Source: Nectonema munidae (taxonomy: Eukaryota > Nematomorpha > Nectonematoida > Nectonematidae). Taken from it: DNA of 64,000 bases. Each line of letters opens with the position of its first letter. Positions within the stretch are counted from its first letter, which is position 1. The stretch lies in assembly GCA_030549495.1 (NCBI GenBank), contig JAUIRK010000957.1:12501-76500 (forward strand). Reading direction: 5' to 3'. The notes under the pieces were generated by a model, which was not told the DNA's origin, made no database searches, and saw only the letters and a list, made by a program, of their open reading frames with translations. The position numbers and the translations under genes are program-made. Shown here piece by piece: positions 1 through 12,100 of the stretch.

Positions 1-168
1 GGGTCTAGCCAATCAACTGTCGTCATTTTTAACACCATTCAATATCAATGTGCACGCTTCCGATGGAAAAAGATCGACAGCTCTTCACCTCGCTTCTGGT
101 TTCAATCGGACGAAGATCGTTGATATTTTGATTGAACGAGGCGCTAATCTTGAAGAAACTGATAAGGG
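1..168 (+). CDS. TNKS: Tankyrase exon, ARC2 ankyrin repeat (partial at window start)
   Basis: Frame begins at base 2. The peptide contains [18 protein letters not shown] and ends DKG, the tankyrase [18 protein letters not shown] signature. The donor is GG|GTAAGA at 169, phase 2. Confidence 0.9.
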
Positions 169-3100
169 GTAAGATTTTTGAAAATTGTTTTCATTAAGAG
201 ACCGAGACTAAATGACAGCTAAGAATACGCAAATACTCTGTATTTGTAGAATCTTTTTATCAAACACCGAATAAAGAAATCAATGCCACAAAAATCAATT
301 CTTCACATCAAATATCAAGATTGATCAGAAAATTATCACACGCAAAATATAGCGCAGTAGCAACAATTAAAAAATTCTTTCATTTATTTCCTCGAATTTC
401 TTCTTCTTAGTTCAGCGTTCACAACTATACATAATAATCAAAGTCCTAAAGAGTCATTGCTTGAAAGTTATGTTAAAAGAACACCTAGTAAAGTTTCAAA
501 TAATTTAAAAAAAGGGGGTTGATATTATTGTAGTCTAGGAGGCAATGTTTTTCGAACAAGAGTTGTAGTTTTGCAAGGGATTTGTGTTATGATAAAGTCG
601 AGAAGTACTTAAGTGTAATGATAAATATGGTAAAACAGGCCAGGACACGATGTACTATTGAGAAAGGAGAAGAACAAAGGAAGGGATATAAGATGTAAAA
701 ACTCTAGTGGTATAGAAGGAAAAAAATAAGCTATACATATTTTAAACATTCTATATTTCTTTTAGCATGTATATTGTATATATATATAGAAATAAGAGTT
801 ATATTAAATGGATTTGTACATATTTTTACCGGCATTTAAATTCAAAACATCAAAAATTACGTATTGATGTGTAACAAACTTAAGCACACGACATGTGTTC
901 TCTCGAGAAGAGAGATCTTTTGTATTTTTATTTACTTAAACTCTTATTCCTATTTATTTATACAATATAACATATTCTAATAGATATATAAAATGTTTAT
1001 ATAGTTATATATGTTTTTTTCAACCATACTATTAGTATTCATACATCATAATCCCTTCTTACATCATTGCCGGGTTTGTCGCTTTGGGACAGGAAAAAAT
1101 AAATTTAATCCTTTCTTAATGAAGCCCTCTGTGGGCATCCTCGAAATGTTTTATTTTAAAATTATTATTCTATGAAATTTTTTATTCACAATTACAAACA
1201 AAAATGTTCACTGATAAATCACGACTCCTCAATTTGCTTACCAACATTTCTATTTTTCCTATATAGGCGTGAAATGTTTGTATATCAGTTCTCGCGAAAT
1301 TCGTTCACATAAAAGTTTTCATCCTATCCTTTCACTTTGGATATTATTTTGTCGTTTATATTACATTTTTTATGAGATCTAATGATATTAAGGAAAATAT
1401 AACTTTTTTCTTTTGCATATCCTTGGCTAAATTTTAGCACATTGTTTTTTTATATCTCACGTGCTGAGTCTAGAAGAAATACAAATATGTTTCTTTCTCC
1501 CATGATCAGTTAGTCCCGAAGACAATTACCCTGTAAACAGTTAATGACTAAAACTAACTAATTGACTAACTGAATAAATAACTTTTGATCAGATATTATC
1601 AGATACATTTTGTGCTTAGGAATTTCATGGCTTCCTCATATTTTTAATAAAGCCCCTCATAGAGGCATTTCCCCACGTTGGAAGACCTTGTACGCAGTCC
1701 TAATTGTCGTGTTAGCCATGCTATTTCGCTTGTTAGAGGATTCGTGGCTCTGCATAATGCGTCTTCTCACGGCCACACCTTCATTCTAAAGCGCTTGCTC
1801 GAAAGAGGCGCTCAAGTGAACGCCTCCGATGATTGGCTGTACACGCCCTTGCACGAAGCAGCCGCCAAAAGCCGACGCTACGCCATTCTCCTGCTTCTCG
1901 CTTTTGGTGCTGACCCCACTCTCCTCAATTCTCAAGGAAGGAGTGCTTTGGATCTGATCACCAACAAGTCTCTCAAAGAAGAAGTTAACTGTATCACTTT
2001 TTTATATTTGATTAAATAGATTTTATTTACTTTTTAGCAGTGTATTCTGAATTGTATCTATATTTGTGAAGTTTTAGCAAAGTTTTATCTTTCTCAAAGA
2101 AGTAGTTGAGAAAGATACGAGAAAAATATTTTTAATTTTTTATTATTAATATATTCTGAATATTTCTGTAAAATCGGTCAAACACACATTTAACCCAAAT
2201 TTAAAAAGAAAAATATTATAAATAAAAGTAGTAAAACTTTTGTCAAACTTGGCAAGTCGTCCATTTTTGAGGGTGAAAAGTTTTAATATTTGACAAGACT
2301 TATTCATATCACACAATTTCCTCAGGAAAAAGTTATTTTTTATAAAATTAAATAGATTTTTACATATTTAAGATAAATTTAAACCAATAGAATTTCACCG
2401 AAACATAAATAGTTTAATCCAGTGTTTCCCAAACTTTTTCAGACCAACGCCCACCAAAGTTTCAAAAACTTTTCTAACTTCTTCTTTTATTACACCTTCT
2501 CCCCAAGTTGGGGGTCGGTGGCTGAGATCCGCTCTTTCCATTTTTTCCTGTCCTGCGCATCCTGTTAGGTCAGTCCAAGCTGCTTCAGTTGCTCCATCAG
2601 TCCGTCCTTCCATCTTTTACGCTGCCTCCCTCTACTTCTTTTTCCACTGACCTTCTTCTCCATAGCGTGGCGCACGACATCGTCTTGGTTCTTCCTTAAA
2701 ACATGTCCAAACCACAGCAGCTTACACCGCTCCGCTACAGCCATCACACTTTCTTCAACTCCCGTCTTTCTTCTCACTTCCTCGTTTCTTTTTTTTTCTC
2801 AGCATGACCCCCATCATTTTTCTAAGCATCTTCATCTCCGTTGCTATTAATTTTCTCTGCTCCTTTTTTTTAAACTCCAACTTTCACACCCATAAGTTAG
2901 AACTGGTCGGACAATTCATGTGTAAATCCTTGCTTTTAGTTTCATTGGCATTCTTCTATCGCACATGATCGCGTTTACTTCTTTCCATTTCAACCAACTA
3001 GCATTTACTCTTGCTTGGACGCAGGGGTGCACATCCTCAAAATTATTGAGGGGGCGAAATTTTTTTCTTGCAATTTTCAAAATTAGTGGTCTGGAAATAC

Positions 3101-6100
3101 CATGGGAGACCAAATATTCAAGCAATCCTTTAAAATAGAGTGTATTCAGCGCATACCTAAAGTCCTAAATTTATAAGACTACTTTATATTTTTTTACAAA
3201 ATTGGTGAAATTTAAATACTATACTTCCAGCGAAAATATTTTAATTAAATTTGCATATCAAATATAGTGCGCATAAAAAATTCCCCCGGAAAAAATGCCC
3301 CCAATTAAAAAGTAGGAAAAAATGCCCCAATTAAAAAGTAGGAAAAAATGCACCCAATTAAAAAGTAGGAAAAAATGCCCCCAGTAAAAATGCCCCAATT
3401 TAAAATTAGGAAAAAATGCCCCAACGCAAAAAATTTCAAAAAATTATTAATTAAAATTAAAAAAAAATTTTTTTAAGACATTTTGCCCCATAGACAAATT
3501 GTCTCATAGGCTATTAGTTTCATCCATCTTTGCTTATTATATGTGTAAAATTATTAAAAAATTTTATATTCTTGTTTATTTTATCTCTATTAAATTATTT
3601 CAAATTAATCAATTTATCTCTTAATTTTTTAGAATTTTCCATGAGACAAAAAAAAAATTTCTTAAAAAAATTTTTTTTAATTTTAATTAATAATTTTTTG
3701 AAATTTTTTGTGTTGGGGCATTTTTTCCTAATTTTAAATTGGGGCATTTTTTCCTAATTTTTAATTGGGTGCATTTTTTCCTACTTTTTAATTGGGTGCA
3801 TTTTTTCCTACTTTTTAATTGGGGCATTTTTTCCTACTTTTTAATTGGGGCATTTTTTCCTACTTTTTAATTGGGGCATTTTTTCCTACTTTTTAATTGG
3901 GGGCGAATTGTCCATGAAACAAAAAGTCTTATGAAAATAATGGGGCGAATTGTCCATGGGACGAACTGTCTTAGGAAAATAATGGGGCGAATTGTCCATG
4001 GGACGAACTTTCTTATCACAATAATGGGGCGAATTGTCCATGGGACGAACTGTCTTGTGAAAATAATGGGGCGAAATGTCCAAGGGCCAAACTAACATAA
4101 ATCAAAGTATATGAAAAAAGAAAATCATTGCGTTTTTTTGAATATTTCTGTCTACAAATAAAATTCTGACAGCTGTCATAAATAGATCAAGTACATTTTT
4201 AACAACTGAAACATTTTGTTTCGATATTATATTTTTATTATAATAATCAACAAATTTTCTTAAAAAAATGGTTTACTTAATTATGTACAGTGTTACTTAT
4301 AAAATTTAACAATCGAACATTATAAAAAATATCTGCTCAATTAAGCAAATAGAGTATTCTTGCTTTTAAACTGAATAGATAGTCATTCCCAAATAACTAT
4401 TGAAAAAAATTTCTTGACTTGAAAAAATTAGTTTTCAAATGTTACAAATTGTAGCAAACGTAGGGATAAAGATCAAGTTACTTTTGTTGAAAAAAAATTC
4501 CTAGCGCAAGCTTAACAATATCCATTGATATAAAATTGTAACGATTGAAAACTATTTTAATTTAACTTTAAATGCAAATTAGGCAGAAGCAGTGGTGTAG
4601 CCAAGCAATGGATTATTATTATTATATAGCTCTCACGAATCTTCTGTAAAATATGTTCGATAGGAAAAATGCGATCATCATACATGTTTTATAAACAAGC
4701 AGCAACTCTTACTTATAGAAAATTATTGGAAAGGGGGGGGGGGGGCGAAGGTCATTTTCGCCCCCCCCCCCCCTCCCCTCTCCTAAAAATGTGCGCCCCT
4801 GCTTGGACGTCTTTTTCACAAGTTCCATTTTCCATAATCTAGCTTTCCTAAATATTTGAAAGTTTTCACCTGCTTCAGCTTTTTTCGGTGTCTGTCTTCT
4901 ACATGAACACCAATGCTCTTATTTTTGCTACATGACATGATCTCTGTCTTTTCCTCATTCATTTTCATCCCAAATTTTTCCAAACTCTCTTGCCATTTTA
5001 TTATTCTCTTCTCCAGCTCTACTTTGTTATCCGCCAGTATCGCTAGATCATCAGCAAATAAAAGTTCCCAGAGATCTTCCTTTCTTAGATGATTTGATAG
5101 CTCATCAACAACTAAAGAAAACAATAATGGACTCAGTGCTGAACCTTGATGTAAACCAATTTTAACCTCAAATTCTCTTGAGATTCCTTCAGGAGTTCTA
5201 ATAGCGGTTCCTGAACATTTGTACATTTCCTGCACCAATCTCACAAGTTTTTCGGGAATTCCCTTTTTACGCATGCACCAATACACCACTTCTCTGGGAA
5301 TAGTATCATAGGCTTTCTCTAGATCAACAAAACTAGAGGAAAAAGATCTCTCTACAGCTACTGTTATAGCTTGACAATTTTGAAGGAGATCATAAAGATA
5401 TGGAAACACACTTTTATCATCCATCTTCATTATTTGAACTAGATCGTTTGAATTTATTCTTCTATCGAAATAAGTTTTTATATCACATTCATCTTCTTCA
5501 AAATGTAAATTTTCATACATTTCAAATGCCTTTAAATTTTAACTTTCTGTTTTTCGATCATCTCAATCAGTTGTCCATAACTTCTTTTGATACTAATCAA
5601 GTCCTTTATTAAGCTTTCTTTATTAACTGCTTCTTTTACCCTTCTTACTAAAATTCCTTCTTCTTCTTCATCAAAAGTCTCAACTATTTCCTTTACTTTA
5701 TTTAAATTTGTGTAGTAGTACAATGCTGCTTTTATCCAACTTCCCCATCTTGTAACAATTGGTTGAGGAGGATAGCCGATCGATTTGACTTTTTCTTTTC
5801 TTGCCTTGTTCTTGATTGTGGCTGCTGCTTTAACAGAAGCAATCACTTCATCAACAAATGTGCCTTTACTTTTAATGCACAATTGTGTAAAAGATGGGCA
5901 AAGCATGTGACGTGAAAGATATTAGGGTATAGAACCTTCAGTTGTTTACCTGCAGAAATATTATATTTTGCAGCATCGCTTAAAAATAAGCAAAAATCTT
6001 CTCTATTTATATCTAGCTGCTTAATTAAGTCGTCAAGAACAAATATCACCTTTTACCTTTTCCGAATTAATTGAGACATCAATGAACTTTGTCTTCACTG

Positions 6101-9100
6101 CATACACCTTATTTGGTTCATCTAAAGTGCCAATAAGAACATTAATGAAAGATTCGCCATACACATCTGTTTCATCCATCATTAAGAAAACCTTTTTATT
6201 TTATTTTATTTTAGAAAAACTTTCATCTGCAAGTTCATCGACAATAAGCCTACTAGTTGAAATTGATGGTAATGTGTACCCCAAATCTTTGAAAAAGTTC
6301 ATTAAACTTGAGTGTCCCAACTTGTGTATATTAGATTCCAAAAAACATTTGACTAACTTTTTTGTGAAGTTTTTATCAATTTTTTCGGAATATTTCAATA
6401 TATTTGAAGTACTTGGTAAAGAGTTCAATGCATTTTGATGCTTTTTAGTACTTCTGTGTTTTTCAAAAAAAATTTTTTTTCGTAATTTACAGTTGTTGAA
6501 CATAGTATACAAAAAAGTTCTTTGTTCGAGGATAAGATAAATTCTCTAGGAAACCGATCAACAATTTGAAGAATCTTTGGAATTTTGGAAGAAGCAACCT
6601 TTGGCATAATAAAAATATGAAAGTTGGAGTGAAAAACAAATAATCAATTTAAAAACTTGTATCAAAGAATGCAAATTGCATAATGCAACATATGTTGCCA
6701 TTTATCTCTCTTTCTCTCGCTGTCTCTCTTTTCTCACTGCTTCTCTTTTTCTCGCTCGTATCTATTTGCTATCTCCTATGTGTTCACTTTGATCTACAAA
6801 TTGATGATGATTGATGATAAACAAATATCTACATAAGGAAGAACAATAATAATTGCAAAGTGTAAAAGAAAATGTATAGCACATAGAAAGACGGAAGTAA
6901 GAGTCAAGAGTTCTGTTAACAGTGCTGCATCGCATCTATAACCTTATCTGTCGATCTACACACGCTACACCAAGACTAAATTCTCCTTTAGCATCATAAA
7001 TTGACAACAATCATATCTGTACAAAAAATATGTTTTCATTAGTAGGATAACATAAAAACCTTTTTTATTTAAAATACAAGTGTGATGCACAGATATAATA
7101 TTGCTAAGCTTGACCAATACTTCTGATGCATTCACGGGTGGTATAGAGATGAGATGCCTTACGTTAAAGTTTTATTATATCAAATATCGTCAAATACAAA
7201 AATTGACCTAACAAAAAAATTGACTATATGGAAAAAAGTTGACCCAACATAAAAAAGTTGACTTTAATTGACATAAAAAATATGAAAAAAGTATATAAAA
7301 CTGGAGATTTGTGTTACATCGTAAATCTATATAATTGTGCAGTTAAATCTAAAAAGTTGACTTTTAACCGCCCTAGGAAGTCATTTTTTAAGAGAATTAA
7401 TTCTTCTTGCGTTTCACAATTAGTTTCATTTGTTGTATCATAAAGAAAAGGATTGGTGAGATAGTCAGGTATTGTCATATTAATAAGATCATGATGTCTA
7501 AATGTCATGTTTTTGTGTAGAAAGGTCAAATGCTCACAATAAACAAGGAGATCATCTATTGTAGGACAATTAAAGGTCAAGTCTTTTTTGAGCATATTCA
7601 AATTTGAAAATTAGGATAGCTCTCCACGAACAATATTTTGTCTGAAAAGTGAGAGTTTTTCAATGTATGAACAAATAACAGATTTTGTCTTGATGAGATT
7701 TACCTCAGATTCGTGCAGATTTAGCTCGTTAAATATGGTGAACAGGTCTGTCAAGTTGGCCATATCACTTTTGCAAACTATGAGCTCATCACGTAGCGAA
7801 GCACATTTATTTTCTCTGAGAAAAGTTATGATGGTCTCTAATAGAGAGTAAAACTGCTTAAACGAATTTCCCCTTGATAACCACCGTCCTTCGGTGTGTA
7901 AAAGAAGGCGATCAAGTTCTTCATTCTTGTCTTTGCAAAGCTGACGAAATAATCGCGAGTTAAGAGAATTACATTTTATTTTGTTCACTGCTGATATAAT
8001 GCTATCAAGAGATTTATGAGGACGTTCATTCAAGTTTTTTGCAACTAAGTGCTGGCGATGTGTAACACAGTTAATGCGGAGACAATTGGGAACATGTTTT
8101 TTTTAAAAAGCAAAGAAACCTTTTTATCTTCCCATTAAGGCTGGAGCTCCATTAGTTGAACAAGCAAACATATTACTCAAAGGAATTTTCTTCTCTTTGA
8201 AAAACGCATAAACTATATTGAAAATTGATTTGCCTTTAGTCTCAGTTTCAAGTTCTCCAGCAAAAAAACTCGTGAAACTTTTCCATCTTTAATGAAACGG
8301 ACATACGCCAAAAGCAATGCTTCATTATCTGGATGAGTAGATTCGTCCAACTGTAAAGTGAATTGCTGACTTTTGAGCGTATCATATAAAGTTTCTTCAA
8401 TATTGGACGTCATCTCAACAATTTTTCTTTGTACTGAATTATTACGAAGTAGAATTGAATTCAAAATAGTTTTGGGAAAAGGATGATGCACTACAGTACT
8501 GAGAATTTTTTCTATAGCTGGTAAAATAATTTGTTTTCCAATTGAGTGAGGTTTCCCTGATTTAGCAATCACTTTTGAAATATTGTATGAACAAACAAGC
8601 CCATCATCACGCTTTTCTGATTGATTCGTGATAAACGATGAAATTCGATTCCGGTTATTAAATTTATTGGTTTTTGAAATATTAAATTTTTTCATTTGCT
8701 TTTTTTGTTCAAATGTTCGGAAAGCCTGGATGGCTTAATTTCTTCATTTGAAAATACCTCTTCGCAAAGGAGACACATCAGCTGTTTTTCATTAAAAAAA
8801 ATGGAATAAACCCAAACCTAATTAAGATACTCAAGTTATACTCTCGACACTTTTTCTTCGAACTTTCTGCCATTTTCAAAATAAAAAAATAAAGTTATAG
8901 CTTTGAATAAAACAAATAGATTAACGCAAAATAAGTTAAAAAATGATGAATGATTAGAGTTCAAACGCGGTTCCTCTTAATTGATTTGTATCAGGCTTTT
9001 TAACATCCATCACACAGAAAATACTTTGTTTTAGCTTTCAAAAGAGTAAAGCAGTCAATAAAAAGGTCAGAGAAAAATATCAGAAATATGTGGCTAGGAG

Positions 9101-12100
9101 TACACATCATACATAAGCTTTTGTAAAAGCTCTTCTATTTACACATGTTGAATGTATTATTCCGAGTTATCACGAGTTTCAATGATCTCGTGAGCTTAAA
9201 AATAAGTATATGGAAAATTCTACAGCGCCCTTTTGCGCGACTCTAACGCCCCCTATGTTATCAAGCAAAACATTTGACGCCCCTTGTGTCTTGATAACGC
9301 CCCTTAGGGGGCACTACCGCCCACGTTGGGAAACACTCGTTTAAACGAATAGAATTTCGCCTAAAATAAAATTAATATTTGTTCAGTATTTAATAGACAA
9401 TTTATGTCATTAGCTGCTGTTTAGTGCATGTCTGTCAGACCAAGATTTTCGCTAGCCACGACTGACCCGCCAAATGCTACAATGCAACTCTTCCAGTATT
9501 TTTGACAAAATACCATTTTTACATCATTTTTTACGGTCAATGCATTAGAATTACCATCATATTTTCAGCTAGAAATTATCAACTTACAATGTGACTCTGT
9601 GATGAGGCCAAGTCTTTACAACCAAATTCGTGGATTTGACTAATATCGCGCCTCTAACTATCAGGAAATAACTTTATACTTTTTTGCTTTTTTTTAAGTG
9701 CTAACCTCCCTCTCTCATGGCAGATTAGGAGAAACAAGTAAATTGGTTTAAAAATTCCATGTATGCTTGGAATTTATAATTATTCATCTCTGCCAGTAAA
9801 TTTTTTCAATGATGAATATCAAATATCAAAATATTAACTGCTTATTTTCGTAAAGTTGTTCCGGAAAAGAGATGCGCAGTTTCGAAAATAAAATTTTGAT
9901 CCAAACCTTTTTAATGAGTTTTAAATTATTCATTTACTGCTGATTTTACTTATGATCTTGTGTGAGTCTTGAACTCAAGCTGTAAATATTCGAACCATTT
10001 ATTTTAATTTGACACCTCTTGCCAAGTGATTAACCGTTTGCATGATTAAGTGTCATGGTGTAGATTTTTAACTTGCATCACACCTTCTATCATGCCATCA
10101 ATACGGGTACCTCTTATATTTGAATACAACTAACTTCCTTCGCCAAAATGTTTGTTCAAAGAATTGTCTATGTTACCAATTTTCTGCTCACAAGCTTTCC
10201 TCATTTTTATATTTCTAATATTTCAATAAAATAGCAAAATATGACTATTACTTTGTGAGTTTTTTCAAAAAATTTGTTTTACGTACTAAAACCTTTTCCC
10301 GGCTACAATGTCATATCCACATTATAGATGTAAATATGAATTAGAAAGCTAGACGCCAAATATTTTCTTTCAAATTTGCACTTTTTTGACTATAAACTTA
10401 CTCACTATCTTCTATGTACTAATAATTCACATTTTAGATTGTTTGTTCTCCGCCGAGCTTTTTTTTTAATTTCAGGATAGGATTCCTACAGGGACTAACT
10501 TAAGTTTCAAATTTTAGAGGATGTAGCCATTTGACTTTTTGAGGGTCACTTTAGAATCATGAGTATAATTAAATTTAATGCTATTTTTACATATCTTAAT
10601 TGTAATATTTTTTAATGAGAAGGATTTATACTCAGCTTTTTTTCTTTTCTGTCTGTGTTTTATACTAAAATGTTTTTTATGGTTTCCTCTAGTTTTTGGC
10701 TTTAGTTTGGTCTCTGGATCCTGGAAAAAAATGTTTAAAATTTCGGTCATTGATAAGGCAAGAATGAAGACAGTGACGTAAAATATTATTTGCTCGGTAT
10801 CAATAAATTTTTATTCTAATTTTCGACTTTACGGTCTTTGTCAGGAATCTAAATTTGAAAATTTCATATAGAATTTAAATGTGAAGTATGTAGGTAGGTA
10901 CAATAATAAAAGTTAAGATGAGTTACATGATTGACAGTATAAATAAATGGTAGATTGATTAAGAGTGGATTGCGTGTAGTGAGATTTGAAATATAAAAGA
11001 AGGACATGACTTACAAAAATTGCAAATCATTACCTTCATTACATTTTTGAATTTTGTTAATTCAACTAATTCATAAAATGTGTCATTTTATTCCCAAAAT
11101 ATTTGACATAATCTACTTTTTTAAATGTATTGATGAAACATGTGTTATTGTATGTATTTTTGCTTTCTAACAGACACGCATAAAGGACTACAAATAATGG
11201 AAGCGATTAAAGAAGGAGATTACTTCAGACTCAAGAAGCTATGGTCTCAAGAAATGAGAAACTTCAAGCACACTTTGACCGGCGATACCTTTCTTCACTC
11301 CCTTTCAGGGGCATCTACTAAATCAAAAAAGTCAAAAATTGTACGCTTTTCATATCAACTTTTGATTTGCTCGAACTAAATGCATTGGCCTAGGGCTTCC
11401 ACAACTTTTTGTATCGGTGGTTTATTTTTTGGAAATTTAAAACTACGTGATGCAACAGATATTTATTGGAAATGGAAAATTGGCGTTTGATAAAAATCCT
11501 ATTTTAGTTCTAAAGCAAAAGTAAAATTAACCATAAAAAACATAATATAGTATTATTGAACTAAACTCAACTCTAAATATTACTTAGAAAAGGTATCCCT
11601 TAAAATGTGAATAAATATTGCTGCCATAGTTAAAATGCTTGACGTGTATAAAAGAGGTTCAATTCCACACACTTTTAGACTTCTTATCATGCAAATGTTA
11701 ATTAAAAGTTTTTTAAATATAGCATTGTTCATTTTTTGCATATAGTAGATATAGCAGCGACACGCCAACCAACTTTTGTTCTCATGTCAAAATGCTGTGA
11801 TGCAGGAGTTGTTAAATTCTGCCTTATCTACGAATAATTCTTGCAAAATTGTTCGAAATTTCATTTTGGAACATTTTGAAGAAACTACTTAATAACTAGT
11901 TATCTTTGCATAATTAACATACTTGCTAAATAATATAACTTCCTAACTTAGAGTTAACTCTGTGACTAACTAAGAATGAACCAGAACTCGTCTTAATATG
12001 GAAATTGTTTCTAAACATATTTATCTGTTTTTCAAACTTGATATAAATATTGAATTCACTGTAATTTCAATTGTGTATATTTTTTTCTAAAAAAGTTCTT

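Larger units (their letters stand above)
3022..4801. mobile_element. Non-autonomous hAT element inserted in the LINE
   Basis: The ends CAGGGGTGCACA and TGTGCGCCCCTG are inverted repeats, flanked by perfect 8-bp duplications CTTGGACG at 3014-3021 and 4802-4809. Removing it restores a continuous LINE reading frame ([10 protein letters not shown] across the junction), which confirms both borders. There is no transposase ORF. The interior holds a large foldback made of repeated units and a 43-bp tandem array (separate entries). The flanking subterminal sequence is shared with the copy at 48711. Confidence 0.9.
2420..9338 (-). mobile_element. hAT transposon, ZBED5-like, with other transposons inside it
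   Basis: The left end is CAGTGTTTCCCAAAC and the right end GTTGGGAAACACTC, near-inverted repeats of hAT type. They are flanked by 8-bp direct repeats GTTTAATC (2412-2419) and GTTTAAAC (9339-9346), 7 of 8 identical. GCCCC-rich subterminal motifs lie just inside the right end. The transposase pieces at 7314-8880 (minus) belong to this element. Much of the left two thirds is foreign: a CGGBP1-like hAT, a truncated LINE and a non-autonomous hAT. The element is clearly dead. Confidence 0.8.

Noticed and set aside
3871-4098. Overlapping 70-74 codon ORFs on both strands with repeated RIVHGTN / RPMDNSPHY peptides
   Set aside because: They are translations of the 43-bp tandem array; the open frames result from the repeat, not from coding selection.
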